This document shows, in pieces, positions 54,950-63,956 of a DNA stretch of 64,000 nucleotides. The first letter of the stretch is position 1; each line of letters starts with the position of its first letter. The notes under the pieces are model-generated. The model did not search any database, was not told the origin of the DNA, and was given only the letters and a program-made list of their open reading frames with translations. The position numbers were made by a program, and so were the translations under genes. The DNA comes from an uncultured bacterium (GTDB lineage Bacteria; DRYD01), in the NCBI GenBank assembly GCA_937139605.1, contig CAKZQG010000002.1:24457-88456 (forward strand), in the 5' to 3' direction.

Positions 54950-55669
54950 ATGGGTAATAAGGAAGAAAAAAAAATATTAGGAGCTATATTATTAGGAGGG
55001 CAAAGTACTAGAATGAAATATAATAAAGCTTTCCTAAAAATTAATATCAATAATCAAAAGATTACTTTTCTTCAAGAAATAATTAATAGATTATCATTAT
55101 TTGCTGATAAAATTGTTCTTAATTTTAATAAGCAAACTTTTAATTTATATGAGATTCAATATAAATCCTTAAAAGATAAGCTATTAATTGCAGATGATTT
55201 TTTTATAGAGGTATTTGATTTAGAAGTCGATTTAAATTTAAGGGGGCCTTTATTAGGATTATATACTATTTCTAAGGAGTTATCTGTTTATTACAAAAAT
55301 CATTTTATTTTATTAGTTGCAGTAGATCAAGTACTAATAAATCCTGATTTAATTAAACTTGCTTTAAAATATATTGATTATGATTTTATTTTTTTTGAAT
55401 TTGATGATTTCGTTCATTTTTTACCTGGATTTTACAAAATAAATTGCTTTGAACTTATAGAAAAGTATATTATAGATACTCAAAAAAACTCTCAAAATAA
55501 AAAGTATTCTTTAAAGAATTTTGTTAATTATTTAATGTATAATATAAAATCAATAAAGTTGATAGATGAAGAAGAAATAAAAAAAGTAGATAAAAATGGC
55601 TTAACTTTTTATAAAATTGACACTCCTAGGGATTATTATAATATTATACAATTTTTAAGAAATAATTAA
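54950..55669 (+). CDS. mobA: molybdenum cofactor guanylyltransferase
   Basis: A 239-residue nucleotidyltransferase-fold protein that joins GMP to Mo-cofactor to make bis-MGD for NarG. The nucleotide loop reads AILLGGQSTRMKYNKAFL (about 12-29), a MobA signature. Other motifs are degenerate and Asn/Ile-rich. There is no ribosome site, which may suggest coupling to narK, 31 bases upstream. Confidence 0.85.
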   Translation: MGNKEEKKILGAILLGGQSTRMKYNKAFLKININNQKITFLQEIINRLSLFADKIVLNFNKQTFNLYEIQYKSLKDKLLIADDFFIEVFDLEVDLNLRGPLLGLYTISKELSVYYKNHFILLVAVDQVLINPDLIKLALKYIDYDFIFFEFDDFVHFLPGFYKINCFELIEKYIIDTQKNSQNKKYSLKNFVNYLMYNIKSIKLIDEEEIKKVDKNGLTFYKIDTPRDYYNIIQFLRNN

Positions 55670-55899
55670 AATTTTAGGGATTTATTAAAATTAAAAGGAG
55701 GATTGAAACAATTAAATACTTGCTAATCAAAGAAGATACAAAAAAGAGGATTAACAAAGATATTAAGCTAATAAGACTAAAGATACAAAACCTTAACAGT
55801 AAATCAAAGAGCCAAGATCAAGACAAGCAGAGGAAGGAACAAAGTGATAGTATTTAAGATACTATTATGTAAGTTGTTAATGCAGTTTTTTGTATTTCT

Positions 55900-56049
55900 A
55901 TTAAATCTTTTGAGTAGGGACTTAACTATGCGTAGGTTAGGTTTTGTACACGGCCTATAGATAGCCTAATACCGCCTGCAGACCATAGGGCTAAAAAAAT
56001 GGCGGAATAAAAATAGGTCTGTCAAAAGTGTATAAAAACATACACTTTT
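55900..56049 (+). promoter_or_regulatory. structured leader with pseudoknot and 10-bp hairpin before mogA (molybdenum riboswitch candidate)
   Basis: CCGCC near 55969 pairs with GGCGG at 56001-56005; the loop's GCAGACC pairs with GGTCTGT at 56016-56022, making a pseudoknot. TTAGG/CCTAA adds an upstream helix. AAAAGTGTAT (56024-56033) pairs perfectly with ATACACTTTT (56040-56049), just before the start codon. The 55674-55899 part is Lys-codon-like A-rich sequence with no clear gene. Confidence 0.5.
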
Positions 56050-56053
56050 GTTA

Positions 56054-56626
56054 ATGATGATTAATTATATGAAAAGTAAAAAGAAGAGCAATAAAAGTTT
56101 AGAAAAAGATAAACATAATTTTGATAAATATAAAGATGTTTATAAGAGTTTAAGGGTAGGGGTTATAACTGTTAGTGATAGGGTTTATAATAAATTGATG
56201 GAAGATGAGAATTATGGTTTAATAAAAGGGATTTTAGAGGAGGTTGGGATTTCTGTTTCTTATTATAGTGTGGTTCCTGATGAATTGGAATTAATAGAGG
56301 GTGAATTAAGAAAACTTGTACAGCAGCAATTTGATTTAGTATTAACTAATGGAGGTACTGGTTTTAGTCCTAAGGATTTAACTCCAGAGGCTACTAAAAA
56401 GGTTATAACTAAGGAAACTCCTGGGATAACTGAATTAATGAGATATGAAGGGTTTAAGAATACCCCTAAAGCGGCGTTAAGTAGAGCTACTTCCGGGATT
56501 GCTAATAAAACTTTAATAATAAATTTACCAGGCACTCCTAAAGGGGTTAAAGAATGTTTAACTGCTGTTATCCCTATTTTACCTCATGCCTATGAAATGA
56601 TTAATCAATTATCAGTTAGACATTAA
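56054..56626 (+). CDS. mogA: molybdopterin adenylyltransferase (MogA/MoaB family)
   Basis: About 190 residues. The MoCF fold shows VGVITVSDRVYNKLMED, LTNGGTGFSPKDLTPEAT and IINLPGTPKGVKE. It adenylates molybdopterin before MoeA inserts molybdate. A Lys-rich head of about 30 residues is extra. The true start is uncertain: TTG 56048, ATG 56054, 56057 or 56069, none with a clear ribosome site; the 10-bp hairpin ends at 56049 and may control it. moaB is the same family and cannot be separated here. Confidence 0.85.
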   Translation: MMINYMKSKKKSNKSLEKDKHNFDKYKDVYKSLRVGVITVSDRVYNKLMEDENYGLIKGILEEVGISVSYYSVVPDELELIEGELRKLVQQQFDLVLTNGGTGFSPKDLTPEATKKVITKETPGITELMRYEGFKNTPKAALSRATSGIANKTLIINLPGTPKGVKECLTAVIPILPHAYEMINQLSVRH

Positions 56627-56671
56627 TAAAATTAATAGGCATTAATAAAATTAAATTTTAACGAAATTAAA

Positions 56672-57796
56672 ATGTTAAAAATGGGGAATTATTTAAAATA
56701 TATTAGTTTTATATTGAGGGAGTTAAATGGTTCGTTGGGGGATATTGGGGTTCTTTTTCCTATTGTTATTGGATTATCAAAGTTAGGGATAAATATTAAT
56801 ATAGTTTTATTTTTAGTAGGGTTAGCGTATGTTTTAAATGGGATTATATATAAAGTTCCTGTATCGGTTCAACCTATGAAAGGGATTTCTTCGGTAGTTT
56901 TATCTGTTAAATTAAATCCTATGGTAGTTCCATTTAGTTCTATTATTATTTCTTTGATTTTAATTATTTTAAATAAATTTAGGATATTTTCTAAGTTTAG
57001 ATTAGATGATTCTTTTATAAGGGGGATTCAGTTTGGGGTTGGGATATTATTGGTTATAGCAGCTTTTAATTTATTAAATATCAATTTTTCAGATTTCAGT
57101 AGTTTTAATTTCTTGGAGTTATTATTTTTTGTATTAATTTTAGTATTAGGATTGCTAAGTAATTGGCAAATCCCTGCTATTTTAGTCCTATTAATTACTG
57201 GGGTTATATTAAGTTTTAGCAGTTTTAATGATTTTCATTTTGGTTTAGTGTCTTTTTCTAAATTAACACTTTATTTTAATCAAGTATATTTAGGTATAGT
57301 AAATAATTTTTTTGAGATTTTATTGATTTCTTTAATAATAGTTATTATTCAGTTACCGATTACTATAGCTAATGCTATTTATGCTTCTTCAAAAACTATT
57401 AATGATTTATATAATTTAAAAGTTTCGGAAAGTAAATTATCTTTTACTTGCTCTACTTATAATTTATTTATAGGTTTATTAGGAGGAGTCCCGGTTTGTC
57501 ATGGCTCTGGCGGGATAACTGCTCATTTTGTTTCAGGTGGAAGAACTTTCTTAACCCCCATATTTATAGGATCTATATGTATTTTTATATCGTTACTTAA
57601 TAATATAGACACTTTGGTAATGAATTTTCCTGATTTGATTTTAAGTATATTAATATTTTTTGTTGGTTTTAAGCATATGTTATTTATATTTAAGTTAAGA
57701 CAAAAGGAACAGTATTTAGCAGCTTTATTAACTTCTTTTGCTTTTGTAATTATAAGTCTTAATGTAAAAAATGTTTTTTATTTATTTAAAATTTAG
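56672..57796 (+). CDS. MOT1-type molybdate transporter
   Basis: A 374-residue membrane protein with about 10 helices, in the SulP-related MOT1 group. The two MOT1 motifs are seen: ELNGSLGDIGVLFPIVIGL with VSVQPMKGISSV, and GGVPVCHGSGGITAHFVSGG. MOT1 proteins import molybdate with high affinity. Between mogA and moaA, that role fits well; sulfate is the other option. Confidence 0.85.
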   Translation: MLKMGNYLKYISFILRELNGSLGDIGVLFPIVIGLSKLGININIVLFLVGLAYVLNGIIYKVPVSVQPMKGISSVVLSVKLNPMVVPFSSIIISLILIILNKFRIFSKFRLDDSFIRGIQFGVGILLVIAAFNLLNINFSDFSSFNFLELLFFVLILVLGLLSNWQIPAILVLLITGVILSFSSFNDFHFGLVSFSKLTLYFNQVYLGIVNNFFEILLISLIIVIIQLPITIANAIYASSKTINDLYNLKVSESKLSFTCSTYNLFIGLLGGVPVCHGSGGITAHFVSGGRTFLTPIFIGSICIFISLLNNIDTLVMNFPDLILSILIFFVGFKHMLFIFKLRQKEQYLAALLTSFAFVIISLNVKNVFYLFKI

Positions 57797-57832
57797 TTAA
57801 TTTAAATTAGGAAATCAATTAGAAAATAAAGT

Positions 57833-58858
57833 ATGTTGAAAGTAGAGAGTTTAAGGATATCTATAACAGATAGATGTAATTTTAGGTGTATATATTGTAT
57901 GCCCCTTTATGGTATTGATTTTTTGAATAAAGATGAGATTTTAACTTATGAGGAGATATTGATGGTGGTAAAGGTTATGATGAAATTGGGGGTTAATAAG
58001 TTTAGGATAACTGGGGGTGAGCCATTAGTAAGAAAGGATATAACTAAGCTTATAAGGATGATATCAGCTTTGGATGTTCAGGATTTGTCATTAACTACTA
58101 ATGGATATTTATTAGGGATAAATGAAAATTTAGCTTATGAATTAAAGGAAGCAGGTTTAAAGAGAATTAATATAAGTTTGGATACTGTAGATCCTTTTAA
58201 GTTTTATCAAATAAATCGACCACAAAATTTATTAAAAGTTAAGAATAATAATTATAGTTTTCATAAGAATTATGTTAATATAGTGATAAAGGGTATAAAG
58301 AATTGTTTGAAAGCTGGATTTAAGAATATTAAAATAAATACAGTCTTACTAAAGGTATTAACCGTAAAAGATATTTTAGATTTGATAAATTTTGCTATTG
58401 AAAATGGATTAATCTTAAGGTTTATAGAATTTATGGATACAACTCCTTTGTTTGATATTAATCTTTATGTATCTTATAAGGAAGTTTTAAATGATTTACA
58501 AAGGTATGTTAAGATAGAAGAATATAGGGATAGCAAGATGGGTGAAGGTCCTGCTAAATATTATAAATTAACTGTTAATAATGACTCTTGTTTTATTGGT
58601 TTTATTTATAATACTCTGGATAATTGTAAGGAATGTAATAGGATTAGATTAACTGCAAATGGATATATTAAAATTTGTATTTATCAGGAGGATGGGTATT
58701 ACATTAGGCATATTTTAAAATCTAATAAAGATTCTTTTCAAAAGGAGTTAGAGTTAGAGAATTTTATTAAGGATATTCTTTTGATAAAAGAAACAGGGAT
58801 GATAAATTATTCCATTTTTAACAAGCAACGAAACTATATGTTTAAATTAGGGGGATGA
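57833..58858 (+). CDS. moaA: GTP 3',8-cyclase
   Basis: A 341-residue radical SAM enzyme for the first step of molybdopterin synthesis. The N-terminal cluster is Cys15, 19 and 22 (CNFRCIYC), followed by FRITGGEPLVR. The C-terminal cluster is in DNCKECNRIRL and IKICIYQ. It ends in LGG, needed for activity. moaC, the partner, is not in the window. The gap to 59141 has no gene I can support. Confidence 0.95.
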   Translation: MLKVESLRISITDRCNFRCIYCMPLYGIDFLNKDEILTYEEILMVVKVMMKLGVNKFRITGGEPLVRKDITKLIRMISALDVQDLSLTTNGYLLGINENLAYELKEAGLKRINISLDTVDPFKFYQINRPQNLLKVKNNNYSFHKNYVNIVIKGIKNCLKAGFKNIKINTVLLKVLTVKDILDLINFAIENGLILRFIEFMDTTPLFDINLYVSYKEVLNDLQRYVKIEEYRDSKMGEGPAKYYKLTVNNDSCFIGFIYNTLDNCKECNRIRLTANGYIKICIYQEDGYYIRHILKSNKDSFQKELELENFIKDILLIKETGMINYSIFNKQRNYMFKLGG

Positions 58859-59141
58859 ATAACAAGATTTTTTTTTTAATTTTAATTTTTTTTACTTTGG
58901 GAGTTAATATGAGCATAGAAAATGAAAGAATATGTTTAAATTGAGTGGATAAAAGACTATGGAAAAATTTAAACTAAAAAATGTTTTAAAGTAGTATAGA
59001 ATTTTGAAGATATTATATAGAAAATGTAATGTGTTTTGATTATAATTTTGATTAAAGGATATTTAAGTTAATTAATTGAAAATTATATTATAAATTAGTT
59101 TTATATTTTTTATTAAAGAATATGAAGGGAGGTAGTTTTAG

Positions 59142-59531
59142 ATGAAATGTCCAGTATGTAATGAAAATCTTAATATTGCTTATAAATTTAATGTTGAAAT
59201 TGATTATTGTCCTAAGTGTAGAGGGATTTGGTTAGATAGAGGAGAATTAGAAAAAATTATTGAACTTTCTATTAATCAGGAATATTCTTCTTATAATAAA
59301 AAATCTAAAGAAAACTATCATTATGATAAAGATTATCATTATGATAAAAACTATAATGAATATCATCAAGAAAAAAATTATAACAGATCTTATAATGAAT
59401 CTCAATATTATTACGATAAAGAACATAATAAGTATTATGATAAATATTATGAAAATCATAGATATTATGATAAACATAAAAAAAAGAAAAAATTTAAAAG
59501 CTTTTTAGAAGAATTATTTGATATTTTCTAA
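59142..59531 (+). CDS. TFIIB-type zinc-ribbon protein with Tyr/Lys/His-rich tail
   Basis: A 129-residue protein. Residues 1-45 are a zf-TFIIB ribbon, CPVCNENL and CPKCRGIWLDRGELEKI. The rest is a low-complexity repeat of HYDKDY, NEYHQEKN and YYDKE, ending in a helix FKSFLEELFDIF. Such proteins are common and uncharacterised. GGGAGGTAG precedes the ATG. Confidence 0.8.
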   Translation: MKCPVCNENLNIAYKFNVEIDYCPKCRGIWLDRGELEKIIELSINQEYSSYNKKSKENYHYDKDYHYDKNYNEYHQEKNYNRSYNESQYYYDKEHNKYYDKYYENHRYYDKHKKKKKFKSFLEELFDIF

Positions 59532-59615
59532 ATATAACTTTATATAGTTTTTATATTACTTTAAAGGAAATTTCATTTTAAGGAATAATAAAATAAATAG
59601 GGGGTAATATTATTT

Positions 59616-60290
59616 ATGGATGAAAAAATGATTGAAAATCAAAACCTATTGGATTATAAAAAAGAGGGGTTAGTGGATTTATTAGTTGATTTTAATAGAA
59701 GTAAATTACCTATTCCAAGGAGTGGATTGGAAACTGAATCTAATTTAGGTAGGTTTGGAGCTTTAAAGGAACCTTCTTTAAAAGATAAAATCCCACCAGT
59801 TTATTTAGAAACTTTACCAGGAGGACAATTGCTATTAACTAAATTAGATGATTTTTTAGCTTGGTCTAGGGCTAACTCTTTATGGTATTTGCTCTTTGGA
59901 TTAGCATGCTGTGCTATAGAGTTAATGGCTACTGGAGCAAGTAGATTTGATTTTGAAAGGTTAGGGATGCCTTTTAGAGCTTCTCCAAGACAAGCAGACT
60001 TAATGATTTTAGCAGGAACTATTACTTGGAAAATGGCTCCAAGAGTTAGATTACTATATGAGCAGATGGCTCATCCTAAATATGTTATAGCTATGGGAAC
60101 CTGTACTATCAGAGGTGGCCCATATGTATATCAATGTTATTCAGTTTTACCTGGGGCAGATATGATTGTTCCAGTAGATGTATATGTCCCTGGCTGTCCA
60201 CCAAGACCAGAAGCACTACTTCACGGATGTATTGTCCTACAAGAAAAAATAAGAAACTCTAATAAAAATAATAACAATAATAATAAATAA
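59616..60290 (+). CDS. nuoB: NADH-quinone oxidoreductase subunit B
   Basis: A 224-residue subunit carrying cluster N2. Its four cysteines are in [22 protein letters not shown] and VPGCPPRPE. The N-terminal 70 residues are longer than usual. AGGGGG precedes the ATG. NuoA and NuoC normally flank nuoB, but the flanking genes are a zinc-ribbon gene and a small membrane protein, so this copy is orphaned. It may serve complex I encoded elsewhere, or a hydrogenase-like complex. Confidence 0.92.
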   Translation: MDEKMIENQNLLDYKKEGLVDLLVDFNRSKLPIPRSGLETESNLGRFGALKEPSLKDKIPPVYLETLPGGQLLLTKLDDFLAWSRANSLWYLLFGLACCAIELMATGASRFDFERLGMPFRASPRQADLMILAGTITWKMAPRVRLLYEQMAHPKYVIAMGTCTIRGGPYVYQCYSVLPGADMIVPVDVYVPGCPPRPEALLHGCIVLQEKIRNSNKNNNNNNK

Positions 60291-60331
60291 AATAACAACA
60301 AAATAGTAATAAAAAATATAGTAATAAAGTA

Positions 60332-60613
60332 GTGGGATTTGATTTTTTTATTGGATTTATTCTGTTATCTTTATTAATATTTATAGATTTTTCTACAAGA
60401 CTTCTATATTTATGGTTTGTTTATAGAAAAATAAAAATAGATTATATTTTTTTTGTTTTTTTTAGGTTATCTTTAATTTTTATAGTTATGCTTTTAGGTA
60501 TTAAAGTTTTACCGAATTCTATTTATTTTATTATAGGATTTTTAATTTATTTTTTATTTTCTCCTGTTATATGGAGGTTTATCTTAAAATACCAACAAAA
60601 AACTAAAAATTAA
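60332..60613 (+). CDS. small membrane protein
   Basis: A 93-residue protein starting with GTG, with three hydrophobic helices (about 4-28, 38-60 and 66-88). It is 41 bases after nuoB. It is not NuoA, since the expected charged loop is absent. Family not recognised. Confidence 0.55.
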   Translation: MGFDFFIGFILLSLLIFIDFSTRLLYLWFVYRKIKIDYIFFVFFRLSLIFIVMLLGIKVLPNSIYFIIGFLIYFLFSPVIWRFILKYQQKTKN

Positions 60614-60659
60614 GATATGCTTTCTTTTTTTAGGATTTTAAAGGGATTATCAAAGATAG

Positions 60660-62711
60660 ATGTACCGGAACATAGTTTAGAGTATAATAGATGCTTTAAG
60701 AGGGGTAGCTGTTATATTAGTTATTTTATTTCATTTATTTCCTGATATTTTTCCGTTTGGATATGTTGGGGTTGATATATTTTTTGTTATTTCTGGGTAT
60801 CTTATAACAAAAATAATTATAAAACAAATATTAGAAAATAAATTTAGTTTTTGGATATTTTATAGTAATCAAATTAGAAGGATATTTCCTGCTATGTTGG
60901 TTGTTATTGTTTTTTCTTTAGTAATGGGGTATTTATTTTTATGGCCGGAATATTATCAATATTTAGCTAAACATGTTAATGCTGCTTTGGTTTTTCAAGA
61001 GAATTTCAGATTAATTAAAGAAAATAAATAATAGTAGGAGCAGTTTTATTTATTTTGGCCTTTTATTTTAGTTATTTTATTTAGAGTATTTAAAGATAAT
61101 AAAAATAATTTAGTTTATGGAGTTTTATCAATATTTTTCCTATTTTTTATTAGTGCTTATATTTTTAAATTAGGTTATTATCATAGTATATCTAGATTCT
61201 GGGAATTATCCTTAGGTGCTGTTTTAGCTTCTATTGATATTCATATTAAAGATAATTCTTTATTTATTCAAAAAATAAGGAAATTATTTATTAATTATCA
61301 AAGTTTAATAATAATTTTATTTATAATTGCTGTATTACTGAATTATAATGTTAAGAGTTTTAGTTTATTACATTTATTTTTGGTTGATATTTTTACATTT
61401 TTTATTATATTTAGTTTTGTTAATAAAGAGAATAGCTTATTTTCAAAGGGATTTATATGGTATAGTGGAGTTATTAGTTATTCTTTATATTTGTGGCATC
61501 ATGTTTTGTTAAGTTTTGCTAATTTTTTGGATAATTCTATTTATACTAAAATATATTTATCACCTAATAATTTTGCTTCATTTTATTTAAATATAAATGT
61601 TTTATTGTTATCATATGTTTTATCTCATTTAACGTATAAGTTTATAGAGTTTCCGTTTAGGAGAGTAAAGAATTTTAAAAAAGTGATATTTTTATTATTT
61701 TTATCATTTATTTTAATTGAGATTGCGGCTTATATTGATAAAAAGAGAGGTTTGTTTAAAAGATTTCATATTGATTTTGAAAATTATGCTAAAAATTTTT
61801 GTGTGGTTCAAAATGAAAAAACTGGATTAAATTTGGTTAAAAAGATATTAAAAAGTGATCCTGTTAATGACGGTATTAAAGCTACTACTGATGATTTAAA
61901 TCAAAATAATTTTATCATATTAATAGGGGATTCTCATGCTTTTATGCTTTATGAAGGATTAGCTAATTATATTAAAAAATTAAATTATAATTTATTATTA
62001 GTTTCTAATTCAGGGAATGCTCCATTTTATAAAGATATACTTGTATCTTCTTCTGTTAATAAAAAAGATTTAGAAAAATATTTTAAGCAAGTATATGATA
62101 TATATAAGATATTAGATTATATGATAAGAAATAAAAAAGTAAAAAAAGTGATTTTTTGCTGTAGATTTATTGCTTACTATATGTCAAATGATTATGGGAT
62201 TTATTCTAAATTTTCTAATAAAAATGATTCTAATAAATATCAGATAGTATTTTCTGATTATTTTAAAGATCCTGTTAATTATAATCAGAAGGAGGTTTTT
62301 AAAAAAAGATTAAAAGATACTTTTGAATATTTTTCATTAAGAGATATTGATTTTTATTTTGTTTTAGATATCCCTAATTTAGGGTTTGAACCTAAGGTTT
62401 ATTCTTATCAATTTTTTGAATTAAATAAAGCATTAAAAAAAATTATTGGAATTAATGTATTTAATTATATTGATAAGATATATTATCAAGATTATTATAA
62501 AAGACAGTATATTTATAATAAGTTTATATTGAATATAGCTAAGGGATATCCTAAGGTAAAAATAATAGATTTATCAAAAGCAATGTGTGATAAGAATTAT
62601 TGTTATATAATAAAAGATGGAAATTATTTATACCTTGATGATGATCATTTAAATATAACTGGTTCATATTATGTTGCTCCTTTTATAGTAAAGAATATTT
62701 TGGAAAAATAA
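60660..62711 (+). pseudogene. broken acyltransferase-3/SGNH O-acetyltransferase
   Basis: The N-terminal frame gives IDALRGVAVILVILFHLFPD and FGYVGVDIFFVISGYL and stops at 61029. The next frame opens at 61038 with EQFYLFWP and runs to 62711, including the SGNH part (IGDSHAFMLYE, DDDHLNITG). A stop at 60678 also lies before the first frame. The segment normally holding HTWSLAVE is missing. The ORF track's 61380-62711 is the second part only. It would have acetylated a surface glycan. Confidence 0.8.
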
Positions 62712-62761
62712 AGGATAAAGTTAATATTAGTTGAATAAGTAAAAAAAGGAGGTATTTGTTT

Positions 62762-63127
62762 ATGAGAATAAAGAGAGGGGTAATAAAGAAAAAGGCACAT
62801 AAAAAGATATTGAAATTAGCTAGAGGATATAAAGGCGCAAGGAGTAGAAGGTTTAAGACTGCTAATGAAGCAGTAATGCATGCAGGAAAATATTCTTATA
62901 GAGATAGAAAACAAAAGAAAAGAGATTTTAGAAAACTTTGGATAGAAAGAATTAATGCTGCTGTTAGACAATTCAATTTATCTTATTCTAAATTCATTGG
63001 TTTATTAAAGAAAAATAATATAAAAATAGATAGAAAGAATCTACAGCTTTTGGCAGTTGAAAATTTTGATGTATTTTCTAAATTAGTTGAACAACTTCAA
63101 AATAAAGAATTAGTTCTGAATAAGTAA
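62762..63127 (+). CDS. rplT: 50S ribosomal protein L20
   Basis: About 121 residues. The start [20 protein letters not shown] and the run [39 protein letters not shown] are typical. AAAAGGAGGT precedes the ATG; the ORF-track TTG start is two codons upstream. infC and rpmI, its normal neighbours, are not upstream; instead there is a broken acyltransferase. Confidence 0.96.
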   Translation: MRIKRGVIKKKAHKKILKLARGYKGARSRRFKTANEAVMHAGKYSYRDRKQKKRDFRKLWIERINAAVRQFNLSYSKFIGLLKKNNIKIDRKNLQLLAVENFDVFSKLVEQLQNKELVLNK

Positions 63128-63198
63128 ATTTTAATTATAAATAAATTTTGATATAAGAAATGAGTAGGAATTTTTGAAGAAATTTATAATATTAAAAA

Positions 63199-63322
63199 GG
63201 GGGTATAGCGATTAAAAATATTTTGCCAAACAGGGGCAAAAAAAATATACCTGTTGCTCTGAAAGAGACCGGTTGCTCTGATTTTTATACGAGCTAAAAG
63301 GAGCTCTTGGAGTTCAAGGAGG
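63199..63322 (+). promoter_or_regulatory. structured leader of the RRM gene
   Basis: TTTTGCC (63221-63227) pairs with GGCAAAA (63235-63241), enclosed by GGTATA (63202-63207) and TATACC (63246-63251). GTTGCTCTGA is repeated at 63253 and 63272, CTCT/AGAG forms a small hairpin, and GAGCT/AGCTC at 63291-63306 sits just before the AAGGAGG site. GGGGGTATAGC (63199-63209) is also perfectly complementary to GCTATACCCCC at 63714-63724 beyond the gene. Confidence 0.6.
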
Positions 63323-63327
63323 TTCTT

Positions 63328-63675
63328 GTGTCTAAATTGTTCGTAGGTAACTTAAGCTATCAATTAACAGAAGAGGAGTTTAAAAACACTTTCGAACCCT
63401 ATGGTAGTATAAAAAATTTAAGACTACTAACTAATAAGGGGTTTGGATTTGTAGAATACGAAACTCCTGAAGAAGCTCAAAAAGCTATAGAAAATTTAAA
63501 TGGTAAAGAACTCAAAGGAAGACCAATGAGAGTAGAATTAGCTAAACCTAGAGAAGAAGGATTTAGATCTAATAATAACAGATTTAGAAATAGAGGCTTC
63601 TCTTCTTCTAGAGGATCATCCTCTAAAACCTCTTCTAATAGAAACTTTAGAAGAAATTTCTCTAAATCAGAATAG
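63328..63675 (+). CDS. RRM RNA-binding protein
   Basis: About 115 residues. It starts at GTG 63328, five bases after AAGGAGG, giving the normal beginning MSKLFVGNLSYQLTEEEF. The RRM has RNP2 (LFVGNL) and RNP1 (KGFGFVEY). The tail is rich in Arg, Ser, Gly and Asn. Such bacterial RRM proteins are often cold-induced and bind RNA non-specifically. The ORF track starts seven codons upstream, inside the ribosome site. Confidence 0.9.
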   Translation: MSKLFVGNLSYQLTEEEFKNTFEPYGSIKNLRLLTNKGFGFVEYETPEEAQKAIENLNGKELKGRPMRVELAKPREEGFRSNNNRFRNRGFSSSRGSSSKTSSNRNFRRNFSKSE

Positions 63676-63956
63676 TTCCTATTAAATTATAAATTAAATC
63701 ATCAATTCTTTTTGCTATACCCCCTCTTTATTCTATCCATATTTCATATCTAAATCTATTTATTTCTATCTAAATGTTTTTATATTATTTTTAATTTATA
63801 TTTTTATAAATAAAATTATAAATTTTTTTATTTTTTTATCTTAATTTTTAAGGAGGATTTTTTTTTTTAATATAAAATTTAAAAATATAAAACTAAAAAT
63901 AAAGATTTAAAAAATTTAGTTATAAAAAATAAAAAAATAAAAGGAGGGGGTTAAAA

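Noticed and set aside
58859-59141. Small ORF of 11 codons after moaA
   Set aside because: Too short, weak ribosome site and no recognisable product.
59247-59508. Two extra ORFs overlapping the zinc-ribbon gene
   Set aside because: They are frame shadows of its Tyr/Lys/His-rich repeat tail, with Ile/Met-only composition.
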